This document shows positions 1-13,200 of a DNA stretch of 64,000 nucleotides, piece after piece. This DNA is from Atherinomorus stipes (Eukaryota > Chordata > Actinopteri > Atheriniformes > Atherinidae). The notes under the pieces are model-generated. The model saw nothing but the letters and a program-made list of their open reading frames with translations. It searched no databases and was not told the origin of the DNA. The stretch lies in NCBI GenBank assembly GCA_023101725.1, contig JALJCO010012873.1, positions 1,052,001-1,116,000 of the forward strand, given 5' to 3'. The position numbers and the translations under genes are program-made. Numbering within the stretch: the first letter of the stretch is position 1; each line of letters starts with the position of its first letter.

Positions 1-49
1 AGTCAGAGCTCAGGCTTTGTTGCAGCATTTGTTAAGCCCCCTTTCTGGA

Positions 50-165
50 ATATGCCCCAGGAGCCCCATCATGCTTGTTTACTTGTTTTATTTTTTGTTT
101 GTTTGTTTTCAATATTTCTGTTGAACCACAATAGAAAATCAATGCTATGTAAAGGGAAGGTATGT
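50..165. mobile_element. Fragment of the TA-flanked MITE family
   Basis: AGGAGCCCCATCATGCTTGT, a GTTT run and TTCTGTTGAACCACAAT match the middle of 31019-31555. Confidence 0.6.
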
Positions 166-514
166 ACTTTCAAGCACAACTTTATGATTGGTACCGAACG
201 GACAAACAGGGATATCAGAATAAGGTTCTGGAGTCAGTGGTGATCCGTATATCCAGAACCTGGAACCAAATTCTATTCCCAGGACCATCATGGAGACCCT
301 TCCAGAATCTGGGAGTGGATGGGATGAAATGACCTGGTATGAGTCCAGACCTCAACCTAGTAGGCTCAGCTGTACCAGAGTGACCACCACAACCATGCTG
401 GTTGAAGAATGGGATGCCATCCCACAGCTATATGTTACCAGACTGGTGACCAGCAGGAGGAGGAGGTACCAAACTGGTGTGGCTGGTATGGATCTTCATC
501 ACTACTACTGTAAA

Positions 515-1130
515 TAGACTTGTAGTTCTCGAGACTGGTTTTGGTCTCGAGACCGGACCGGCCTTGGTCTTGGTCTTGTCTCGGGTCCATCGGTCTCGCA
601 ATGTCTTGGACTTGCCGAGTGGTCTCGAAGGTATTTGTAACCTATAATATCCAGGCAGGAACAGTATTTTTTTATTTATGTCATTATATGCCCCCTTCAA
701 GTACCAATCAAATACCAAATAATACAATCTCATTCTGTATTTATACAAATCAGTTGAACCCAGTATGGTGCTTACGAAGGTTCTACAACTCGTGCAGAAT
801 GGCAAAAAAAAAATAATTTTTTTTTTTGGTCTTGGTCTCGGTCTGGAGCTGAACTAGTCTTGGTCTTGATACTCTTTGGTCTTGGTAGTGTCTTGTTCTC
901 AGTTTAGGCGAGGGTTACTCAATTCGGTTCTACGAGGGCAAAATCCAGCAGGTTTTCCTGCTCTAACACACCTGACTCAAATTGAATAGGTCCAATAGCC
1001 AATCAAGCTCTGCACAATAACTCATTAACTTGTGTTGGAGCACGGATTCATGGAAAACCTGCTGGAATTGCGGCCCTCATAAGACCGAACTGAGTAACCC
1101 TGGTGGTCTTGACTACAACTCTACTATTGA
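515..1130. repeat. GGTCTTGGTCTCG-type low-complexity repeat interrupted by a MITE
   Basis: Repeated GGTCTTGG/GGTCTCG units occur at 530-640 and 826-905 and resume at 1105 after the foldback MITE. Outer ends share ACTTGTAGTTCTCGAGAC and an inverted GGTCTTGACTACAACTCT, suggesting one older transposon. Confidence 0.55.
911..1101. mobile_element. Foldback MITE with long inverted termini
   Basis: AGGGTTACTCAATTCGG...CCAGCAGGTTTTCC on the left returns in inverted form on the right (GGAAAACCTGCTGG...CCGAACTGAGTAACCCT), about 45 bp per arm. The core has CCAACACA-type motifs shared with the palindromic elements at 27 kb. Confidence 0.75.
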
Positions 1131-1290
1131 AGTGTCTGACAATGGACAATGAATAAAATGTAAAAATGGCAGATATGTGGTGTTTTCTCTTGGTTATTTT
1201 ATCAAAGGGGAGAAACAATTAACCAAACATTATTAAAAATATTTAATATTTAACGATGTTTATTCTTTGTTTATTTGGAGGTGGTTTTAC

Positions 1291-4200
1291 CTGGAGTTAA
1301 GTTCTACTTTCTCCGTTTCCCAGCGAGCCTGAAGCTGCATGGTCTCTTTCAGCTTATCCTTCAGCTGCATCTCTGCAGTACCACAGGTGTTTTCCTTTGT
1401 CACTCTGGCCTCCAAGCTGATGCATGCAACCTGGAGTTTCTGGCTCATGGCAACGCACTCGCCACGCATATCAGACAGAGTTCTGTTGAAAAGAATTACA
1501 GTATGCGCAGCAAGAATATACAGAATGCATCAAAGCATGAGACAGAGGAGAAAATACTGACATGCTGGTTTACATGTGAGTTTTGAGTCTAAGATCTGCC
1601 TGCATGAAGATGATTAAACTGGGGGATCAATGCTTACTTTGAAGTGCTGTTACAATACAGCCTCTGTCATGACAAAGCTGTCAACAAGCTGAGCAATCAC
1701 CATGAAAGCAAATCACTCTTCAGCAAAATTAAAATGGTGGTTATACGTTTGGGAGTCTTCCTCAGGCCAAGAGCTCAAGCTTGGTGCTGATGGATGATTT
1801 CAACAGTGAACACCGACACTTTAACCCATCTGCCCCCCTCTCAGACGGAGGAACAATAAGCAGGGGGACCTGCGACCCTGATGACCCGCTCTACTTTCAT
1901 CCTCCGATGAGAGATGGATAGTCTCAGGGTTCTTGTGGTATCCTGAGTTGCCAGAGGGATTCTGGCATTGTGCCTCGCTCACCTGTCAGTGAAAGTCCTT
2001 AGCTGGGTGAAAACGCTCCGCAGGGAGGCGGCCTGGCGCCACAGCGCTCTGACACGCGCCTGCTCACGACTCGACCGGGAGGTGCACATCTGAGGAGACG
2101 GGCAGACAAGACGGCTAGGGGAAGGTAGGTGTTTAGGGTTGCTTTCATTTTGTTTTGATCCCTAAACACATGCAACACTGGAACTTCTGGTCTCATGCTG
2201 GCACACATACAAATAATTGGATTTCCCTGAGTCAACAGATGTAGCCCATTTACAGCACGAAAGCCAGATTGTTTGCACAGAATTTTCCTCCCCCTTAGCA
2301 GCTGGAATGTTTTCACAGGAAACAACAACTCAAAAAATCACAGCATTGAAATGAACAGGGAACAAGAGGGAATTGATGAAACTGGCTATGAATGGAATTC
2401 CTACCCCATGTGAACTCAACAGGAGTTTAATTGCACAATCTCTTCAGTAAGACATGAACTCAAGCTTTCCCTGTTGCCTTTTTGAATCGAGCTCTTCATT
2501 TTTGTTTTTTTCCCACCTTTTGCTCTCTGCGCAGACGAGTATCACACATCTCGACATCTTCACAGGCCTTCCATAAGCTCTCTGTTAGCTCCTTGTTGAC
2601 AGTGCCTGCCTGGTCCAGTTGTTCCCTCAGAACAGAGTTCACCTGGCTGAGGCTGGCACACCTGTAAACAACAAGTCCAATGAAATGATGACTAAACACA
2701 CAAACTAAAAACATATGTTAACACAAATATCTAATGAGCCAATCACATGGCAGCAACTCAATGTGTTTAGTCACATAGATATTAGGGGTGTGTATTGGAA
2801 AGAATCTGGTGATAAAATTTGCATCTGATACAGGGACAGTGATACAATATATCGCAATATACTGCATTATAAGCAAGAGGATATTTTGATATTGTGTTCA
2901 CAGCGTAGTAAACACTCAAAGCTGTGTTTAAAGATGTTGTGTCTGGTAGCTAGTAGGATGTGCTGCTGCAGCATCCTCTGTCAGTTAAAGTTATAAATCA
3001 GGGTTTATTCACTATACAACAATGGTGTTAAAGATGATATGTGTGGATTCTAAAGTGGATTCAGCTACATAACAGATACTAGCAGATATAAGCCAGTATG
3101 TGGCTAACTACAATGTTTCTGAGATTTTCATAACTTCACCAACAACTTTAACCCAGACATACACTATATTGCCAAAAGTATTTGCTAACCTATCCAAATG
3201 ATCAGAAACAGGTGTTCCAATCACTTCCATGGCCACAGGTGTATAGAATGAAGCACCTAGACATGCAGACTGTTTTTACAAACATTTGTGAAAGAATGGG
3301 TCGCTCTCAGGAGCTCAGTGAATTCCAGCGTGGAACTGTGATAGGATGCCACCTGTGCAACAAATCCAGTTGTGAAATTTTCTCGCTCCTAAATATTCCA
3401 CAGTCAACTGTCAGCTGTATTATAAGAAAATGGAAGTGTTTAGGAACGACAGCAACTCAGCCACAAAGTGGTACAGTAGGCCACATACACTGATGGATTG
3501 GGGTCAGCAGATGCTGAAACACATAGTGCGAAGAAGGTCACCAACTTTCTGCAGTCAATCACTACAGACCACCAAACTTCATGTGGCCTTCAGATCAGCT
3601 CAAAAACAGTGCGCAGAGAACTTCACGGAATGGGTTTCCATGGTGGAGCAGCTGCATCCAAGCCATACATCACCAAGTGCAATGCAAAGCATCGGATGCA
3701 GTGGTGTAAAGCAGCCACCACTGGACTCTAGAGCAGTGGAAGCGTTCTCTAAAGTGATGAATCACGCTTCTCCATCTGGCAATCTGATGGAGGAGTCTAG
3801 GTTTGGCGGTTGCCAGGACAACAATTCTTGCCTGACTGCACTGTGCCAAGTGTTAAGTTTGGTGGAGGGGGGATTATGGTGTGGGGTTGTTTTTCAGGAG
3901 CTGGGCTTGGCCCCTTAGTTCTAGTGAAAGGAACTCTGAATGCTTCAGCATACCAAGACATTTTGGACAGTTCCATGCTACACACTTTGTGGGAACAGTT
4001 TGGAGCTGGCCCCTTCCTCTTCCAACATGACTGTGCACCAGTGCACAGAACAGGTCCATAGAGACATGGATGCAGAGTCTGGTGTGGATGAACTTGACTG
4101 GCCTGCACAGAGTCCCGTCAACTGTGCGATGCTATCATGTCAATGTGAAGCAAAATTTCTTAGGAATGTTTCCAACACTTTGTTGGATCAATGACTTCAA

Positions 4201-7200
4201 AAATTGAGGCAGTTCTGGAGGAAAAAGGGGTCCAACCCAGTACTAGAAGGTGGACCCAATTAAGTGGCAAATGAGTGTATTCACATGGAGCCATCCTTCC
4301 TAACTGCATTTCCAGGGTGAACATGTGTGACAGTTTTGTAATGTTTGTGTCAACTTAAGACTTAATATCAACCAGATCTACCGGTTAGAGCAATTACAAA
4401 CTGTTTACATCATTCTCACACTCTGTTACAGTAAAGCACGCCACATTGTTATATTTAGTTATCTGTCCGAGAGGCAGCCAAACCCATGTTTGCCTACAAG
4501 GCCGGTTCTTCAGCTCGGCCCTCGAGGACCACTGTCCTGCAGGTTATTGCTATTCCCCTGCTTGCACTCACCTGGCCCAAATTAATGACCATTAGCAAGC
4601 TTATGCAGAACCTGAGAACAAGGTGTTGAGGAGATCCATTTAATTACAATCAAGAGTAACAAAACAGGAAACTAAAACCTGAAGAACCCTGCTGTATGGG
4701 ATGATACGGTGTTTAAAGGGAAGTGAGATGCGGGGGAAAGGGATACAGTATTACAAATCTGTAAGCAATCGTTGTGGAATTATATCTACAACAGTGTGTA
4801 AGCCGGTGGAGCTCTACACTAATCCAGCTCTAGCTAAGTTTCTATCTGGGGTACTTTTAGCTCCATAGTTGTTTAAAACATAAAGCCTTAAAATGTCCCC
4901 TTAGCTCCAGAGAATGTTCCACACTTAATGTGAAGCATGATGAATAAGATTTGCAGAGAAGAGCAAACACATTTTCTCTGACAAATTGGATGCAAAGGTT
5001 ATCTTCTGATTTCTCCCTGCGGCAGGGGCAGGAAAAAGCTACAAGAAGGCCTAAGAACTGATGGGAATATCTCTGGTCCACACATGTCTCAGAAATAGCT
5101 GATTTCTGCTTCTCAACAACAAAACAGAAAGAAAATGTGAATTTACTGTTACAAATCTGCATCTAATTAGTAACTCCCTGTAGGGATGTGTTTTTTTTCT
5201 GTACTCAAACCCTTCCACTAATAAGTATTAGTCATGAACAGAATGGTTGCACAAGTTTGTGTTTCAGCCGAGCTACCAGCGGCGTCCGTCACTCACCTCC
5301 TCTGCTCCTCTTGCAGCTGAGCAGATGTTTTCTGGACAGCAGTGTTCAGATCCTGTTCCACACGCTTCTGATGCTCAGCTGAGTCCACGTGGGCCTGCAG
5401 CTGAACACACACACCTTCACAACTGGCAGCTAGATAACATTTAGGTACACGGCAGCAGCAGTCGGTTAGCTTTAAACTGACATTTCTGATGAAACATAAT
5501 AACTGTGTGAATCTACTCACAGCCAAGACTAATATTTGGATCAACTAAGTACATTTAAAGAAAAGCACAAACCCCATTAACTAAATGAAGAGTCCATTTG
5601 TTTGTCTCAAAGTGTTTCGTACTTACTGTTAAGTGCAGATGTCTGCTGTTTTGTTTGAGTGGAAGAATTTTGAGCATTTAACGGATCAAAACAAATACAA
5701 AAATAAAAAACTCAGTCATCCAAGGCATGATAATTACACTCAATCTAATAATAATCCAGCAAGTCACCGTGTATATTAACAGACAAATAAGAATAATCTT
5801 TGTTCAACAACACTCAGATATAAAGAAATATGATCTTTAATGAATTTTTCTCGTCTGACAACTCGTTGATAGGCAGTTATAGTTTTTACGTGTCCATTTA
5901 ATGTGGTCATACTATTACATACATAAGATTACCTTCTTTAAACATGTTACCAAAACCTTAAAGGTAGAGTCCGGAGTCCCCCCACTGTTTCTGTTTGCAA
6001 ACAACAGTATTCTGAGTGTCCCTCCCTCTCAGGCTAATGGCCGCCTTGTTCTTCAGCCTATTCTTTTTTTTTTCTTTTTTACTTGTCCCGTCCAGCATCA
6101 TAGCAAGCAGAATGGTGATCTGGCTGCTTTATTGTGTTGAACAGTTTTGCTTTGCCAAGGGGAGCTTTATGAACACAAGGCTCCTCTCGATATCCTGTTT
6201 ATTAATTTTATTTCTTTAATTAAACATTTGTTCATAACAGCATTCCATACCATACTGCTGGGCTTGACAAGGGAAAAATGAAAGTTAACAGAAGCAATGA
6301 TAGAAGGTGGAACAGAGAGAAAGGAGTGAGGAAGAGGGAGAGAGAGAGGAGAGAAAACATGGATCCACGTCCACAGCTCACTGGTGCATCTGTACAGAAA
6401 CCACTAAACAACATTCTAAGGTCTCTGCTGGAAAACGAAACAAGCAATCCCCCTCAGGGGGACCTGCAGGTGGCTTACGTATCATCAGATCATACAAACA
6501 CACACAGAACAACGCAGAGAAGAGGTACAACCTAGTCAGCGCAACGGGAAGCAGCGTCACAGTGTCAACATGCATAATAAAGGGTCTCTATGGTGATGCA
6601 GTCATGCAGATGCAGCCTCGTCTCTGCAAGGAGGAGGAAGCCCGCAAAGCCAGAGACCCAGGCCCCCAACCACCCCCCCAAAGGGACGGACATATATCCC
6701 CCCAGAGGGCGGCAGAAGGTGGCCCCTGCCGGAGCCCCCCCGTCTCGGGGCCCAGGCCCCAGCGGACCAAGACCAGCAGCCGCCGACCCCCCCCCCCCCC
6801 CCCCCCCCCCTCCCCCCAGTTTGAGTGACTGGCATCTGCTCCAGTCATGAGCTTATTCCCACACAGCGTCATGGGTCTTAGCTCTGTCATTGGCTGGTGA
6901 TATAAACAGAAATCTCCACCCAGAAACGTCCCGACCACAACAAAACAAAGCTAAAGAGTGAATTACAGACAGGGGGAGAGGGAGTTGCATTCAAACTCAC
7001 CACTGCAGGCACGCAAAGGCACAGTTTGAGACGGGTTTCACTTGCACAAGTCTAACGTTTATTTTCACGGGGAAACTTCGGGCTCTACTTTTAATGATTG
7101 AGTGTAAGGACCCAATTAACTTCAGAACAACCTGATTAGACCTAGCAGTCATCTGGTACACAAACCAGCCACTTCATCAGGTCCACCTTCTAGTTCCGGG

Positions 7201-10200
7201 TTGGTCCCCTTTTTCCTCCAGAACTGCCTTAACTCTTGGTGTGAAAATCCAACAAGGTGTTGGAAACATTCCTCAGAGATTTCGCTCAGTATTGACATAC
7301 CAGCATCACACAATTGCTGTATCCATGATGAGAATCTCCCTGTTCCACCACATCCCAAAGCTGCTCTGTTGCATTGAGATCTGGTGACTGTGGAGGCCAT
7401 TGGAGTACAGTGAACTCATCATCATATTCCAGAAAGCAGTTGGAGATGATCTGAGCTTTGTGACTGCTGCTCTCTGGATATTTTCTCTTCTTCAGACCAT
7501 TCTCTGGAAACCCCAGAGATGGTTGTGTGTGAAAATCCTAGTAAATACTCAGACCAACAACCATGCCATGTTCAAAGTCACTTAAATCCCCTTTTTTCCT
7601 CATTATGATGCTCAGTTTGAACTTCAGCAATTCATCTTCGACATATCTACATGATTAGATGCTGCTGTGTGATTGGTTGGTTAGACATTTGTGGTAACAA
7701 GGAATTGAATAGGTGAACCTGATAAAGAGGCCAGTGAAGTGTATAACTGAGCAACAGTGATCGTTAAGGTCACATAGCCATTTAGACGCACCATCACTCT
7801 CATCTTTTCGGTCTCTGAAGACTTCTCCAGCACCTGCTCCTCTAGTTCTCCACACCTCTTCTTGTAATGGAGCAGCTGGAATGAAAACATGAGATACTCC
7901 ATTCTGTAAGGAAAACTTCAGATTTCTGGTGTAAGTGTGTCTTGGCTTGTGTGGTATGTTTCAGTCACCTTGCTCTGCAGCTTCTGAACGAGTTGGCCTT
8001 GTCTCTTCTGGGCTTCCTGGTAGGCATGAAGTTTTTGATTGTAGGCCTTCTCCCTGTCCTCCAGCTGCATAGATCCTGGTGGTCTACTGTCCTGGTCAGA
8101 GTCGCCAGCTGACTGGAGCATCAGCATTTGATCCAGCTGGACAGAGTGCCATCAGATCAGCTTCAGCAGGTTTCACATTACAATAACAGTAAAATCAGAC
8201 AAACTGATTATACTGTAATTACCATTTTTATGATTTTCTTAGTTGTGTTGAAATGACAAGACAGCATTATAATATCCTTTTTATTCACTCCAGTATTTAT
8301 AAAAATGGGATTTCTTGCAGTGCTGATAAGGAATTTGGAAAATAAGTAAAGCTAATGCATTTATGAGAAAGCCGATACAATGAAATAAAAACTAAATGAT
8401 TTATGATATCTACACAGAATTTGATTTAATTAATTCTTTGTTTTTTAACATATTAAGACAATTAAATAAAAAAGATGGCAAAAACCAGCTAAAACTAAAA
8501 GTGAGACAAGGAGTAGTGATAGTACTTAACATGCTCAAAGAGGAGTAGGAAGAACAGTGTTTATTTATTCTTCCCTCTTCAACAATATAAACAATCATCA
8601 CTTTCACCTCCTGTTTAGATTAGCCCTGTTGCCTAATTACAACAGACTGTATGTTTCTATTTATATGAACCCAGTAAATGACCCAAAATCTATACATATT
8701 TTTAAATATACATACCCATATATACATATGCATATACAGTATGCATACAATATATATTGTCCTCAAAATTATTCATACCTTCCCATTAAAGAAAAGGCTA
8801 AATTTACAATAGTAATTCAAATAACAATCAAGTAAAAAAAAAAAAAAATCCCAATAATGAATAAAAATTTACAAAAATATAATTTAGCAAAATAGTTTAG
8901 TGATTTTGAATTGTGTTTGAAAATAATAATTTAAAAAAATAAACAAACAAAACTGTCCCAGACCATGTAGAACATCTTGCCCTTGAACAGTGGACCAAAA
9001 CACCTGTGAACAGGTGCAAAAGTATCATTGAACATCACAGAAAACACATGATTGCAGTAATTGTCTCAAAGTGGCGCTCAACAAAATTTTAGCTTAAGAG
9101 CCCCATTATTATTGTTTTTCTGTTTTATTTTTTGTGAGTTTGCTTTTAATATTTCTTTTCGACCACAATTCAGAATCAGTGTCATGATTTTCATAGAATC
9201 TTTATTTATTATTACTTTAGTCAATTTTAACTAATTTCACTGACAGCTGATTTTTTTTTCCATCTGTAATATGAGGGTATGAATAAGTTGCAGGACAACT
9301 GTACATGCAGATATATAAAAGTAATAATTCCAATATTTAGTAACATCTAATAAAGTTACAATTATGTAATATATAGATATATAAAAAATGTTTTCCTTGT
9401 GCCTTGCAAAAACAATGTTCTCAAACCTCGTTTTAAATTTAAACATAAGTAGATTTAATCAAGTACTCAGTCAGTGTGTTCCTTGTCTAAGCAAAATAAG
9501 AAAAATGTGGAGGGCAGCATAATTTTAAGATGATTGAACAAACAACCCAAGCAGAATATGAGGATATCTTGTTTTTGCATGATTAGTTCTGTCACTTGCA
9601 TCGAAAAACAGACATATTAACGTCCTGGTCTTTCTCACTGTGGGATCTCAGATTTTCTCCCATATCTGAGAATCCAAATGTCCTGTAACCTCTCAACCTT
9701 ATACACCCTTAACTCCATCTGCACCACCCACTCTCTATCCTGGTGCCAGACACCCTGTCCTCACTAATACAAACCACATGGCCCTAGAGCGCTACAACGC
9801 GCTGCGTGCCTCCAGCTGCCCTCGCCGACTTCTCAAAGAAAGGAAGAGAGGGAGAGAGAGGGAGTCCCCTCCCCTTCAACACGCTCCAAACCAACATCCA
9901 AGCCCTTCAAATCAACCCTGAGACCCACACCCTCCCTCCTCTCCTCTGTACTTCATCTCTTCTCTGGGTGCTTAATCTCTCCAGCAGGCTCCAAGAGAGC
10001 CAACACAATAGTCTCACTGTTCCACACCGGACCAAGTCACTTTGCCACCATTATTAACACATTTTCAAATGCCCCTTTCAGAAATTTATACAACAAACTA
10101 CATTAACGGCCATCACGCACTTGGCTCTGTGCTTTTGGTGTTTTTCTCAGCGGACGCGGAGAGCACAAAAACGTCTTTTACTGCCCGTTGTTGAGGTGAC

Positions 10201-13200
10201 AGCCACAGGGATTGAGAAAGGGGAACAACATGGGCGGAGTGTTTGAAACACACAGAACTACAGCAGCTGTGTTTAAAGGGACTCCTGGAAACAGCTGTGC
10301 GAGGAGCACAAGTGATTATGCATCTTTTCAAGTATTTTGGCACGACTGTAGTAATAACACTTACTTGCTAACAAGCCTGTACAAACCCTTTTCCAGAAAA
10401 GTACGCAAGTTTAAAAAGAAGTAGTGAAACTTAAATTGTTGATTCATCCAAAATTTTATTCAGCGGACATGTGTGCAGATGACAGTGGTATGGACATACA
10501 GTATGATTAGGATGCCTACTACTTTCACCTCCTTGGAGATTTCCTGAACACACCCAGCTGGGACATTGGATGAAGCCTGGGAATGCCTCAGGATCACCGA
10601 GGAGTAGCTGGAGATGACTGGGTATTCCTCCTGAACCTGTTGCCCCGACAACAGATGAATGGATGGATGGATGGATGGATGGATGGATCAATAGATGGAT
10701 GATGGGTGGATGAATGGATGGATCAATGGATGGATGGATGGATGGATGGACAGATAGATGGATGGATAAAAGGATAGATGGATCAATGGATGGATGATGT
10801 ATGTATGGATAAAAAGATGGATGGGTGGATGGGTGAATGAATGAATAGATGGATTAATGGATGGATGGATGGATGGATGATGGATGGATAAAAGGATGGA
10901 TGGATCAATGGATGGATGATAAATGGATGGATGGATGGATGGATGGATAAAAGAATGGATACATAGATGGAAGGAAGGAAGGAATTACTGGACAAACTGA
11001 TTAATCCAGGTGTGCCTGATCTCAGTAACTACAACTACAATGGCCAGACACACCTGAATTAATCATTTAGTCCAGTATTAAAAGACAAGAAACAAAGGAG
11101 CTGGCTTAAAGTTCAGGAAGTAGCAATGTTGTACATATAGCACATTTTGAAAAAAAAAAAAAACAAACTCAGAATGCAAAGACAAGTTTTTTTGTTTTTT
11201 TTTTTTAAATCCAAGTGACCACACAACGCATAAACACTGATCACAGGTAAGGGTGTCAGGACTGGATATAAAAGGACTATCAACCAAAAAGGTTTGTGAG
11301 AATGGGTCACTGGCCAGCGTCTGTGAGGGAGTGCATCAGCCATCATGGCATGTGTGACTGACATGGATATGTGTTCAGGTTCCAATTATGCAGAGGTGTG
11401 TATTGTAGGGAAGCACGATATCGGAAATTTGGCCATCATCCGATATGCCGATATTTTAAAACTCATGTGGCCGATACCTGATATCGATACTGATATCAAA
11501 GCTGAAAAAAACAAGCAGTCATTGCAAATAGTTTTATCTGTTTTTGACACTGAAAAATAAGGGTGGGAAAAATAAGGATACACTGAAATATCGCGATATT
11601 TTCATATGACAATATCAAATTGATATTTAAAATTGCGGTATCAATCTATTTTACTTCCAAAATCGTGATAATTGTTGGTCAGTATTTCCCGATAACAACC
11701 TACATTCCATACATTATCCCTCAAATACTGTAATGGATGGCGTAACGACGCGATGCATTTATGTGAGTAAGAAGTTTGTTTTTCTGAAACTAAATCCCTA
11801 AAATAGAAGAGTGCAGTGATCCACCAGGCCACCTAGGAGTGGAAAGCACTGCTGACAGTGTACACTCCTGTCTATTGTCATGAGTCTTTCACAGATAAAG
11901 CCTGCTCAGCTGTTACTACTGTTGACTGCAGCTTTCCAACCTTGCCGTGCACTCAGTGACCAGGTGTCCCAGGAAACTCCTACAGGTCCCCACCCTAACT
12001 CGATGCAGAGTTGTTTGCACTTTTTTTACGCATAGCCTCAGCACGTGGGCTTCTTGCCAGAGCCTCGCCCCTACTCCACACACCATAGAGATGACGCTTT
12101 TTTATGGTTTCTCCCCAGTCAGCTGTAAAGCAGGAGCCGGAGGCTGCTACGGATTAGCCATGCTCTGTGCAGGAGGCTCCCAAGAGGGCGCCCGAACATT
12201 TTGGTATGGAGACCCCCACCTTCACTCAACGCTCATCCACCACCATCTACTCCCTTGGTTTGCTTGCATCACAAACATCTCATCACCCACATGTCCATGT
12301 GAGCTTGAACTCATTGTTCTTGACTACACACCCACCTAGTGATGACTGTCAAGGCAACAGAGAGAAGGAAATAATCTCAGCCTTCCATCTGCCCTAACTC
12401 AGGGGCTTACAGGGCTTAGTGGGGGCCCAGAAGTGTGCTTGCTGAACCCTCTGCTATTTATGATCTGTTTCAGAGCACAATCACTCTTGAGCAGCCTCCA
12501 TGGCTCCCTAAAGTGAGCTGAGCCCACTCCCACTACAGCCCAGCTCTTTGAGGTCACCAAGTGCCATGCTGCAATAATGTTCAAAATGCACTTTATACAA
12601 AAACAGCCTCCAAGTCATGGCATGTTTTATGCCTCCATATGGTAGCTATGGTTCCTTTTTTTATTCCCATGTATCCGTTTCTTGAGTGTAAAATGTTTCA
12701 GGCTCTTAAAATGTGGTTTGAATTAACTTTTTATATTTCTCGATATTTATGATTTGTGCCACTCCTTGTATTGTCTCTTTTGATAAATATTTCAAACAAC
12801 ATCAAGGGATAATCTTGCTTTGATTCAACTGCCAACAGGCAACAAGAGAATCATTTTCAAGGACCATGTGAAGGCTTTGGTGTTTGGGCCAAAATTTGCT
12901 GCCTTGCTCATGTGGTAGATCAAAAAAAAAAAGATCCAAATCCATTCAGTTACCAAGTTATGATTACAGTATCCTCTCACTGACCGAATGTCACAACACC
13001 GGGAGTTCTGGTAATGCACCAGTTTATCTAAACAATCATCTAAATTTTCTGGAAAGTCTAAAGCTTTGCTCCTCTCCAACTACATGACACCAGTGCTGTG
13101 ACTCCATATTTGTTTTTATATCCATTTTCAGGCACTTCTAGAAACAAATCAACAAGCAGAAACCGCTTTCTCTCTACCTCTGACTCACTCAGAGCGACAT

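Noticed and set aside
6307..6938. Pro/Arg-rich open frames around the C-run
   Set aside because: Composition effect of a C-rich interspersed repeat.
10654..10985. CRISPR-like or functional tandem array
   Set aside because: It is a simple GGAT microsatellite without unique spacers.
11947..12397. 130-residue plus-strand open frame as a gene in the rootletin intron
   Set aside because: Biased composition, no domain and no splice signals that give an extended product.
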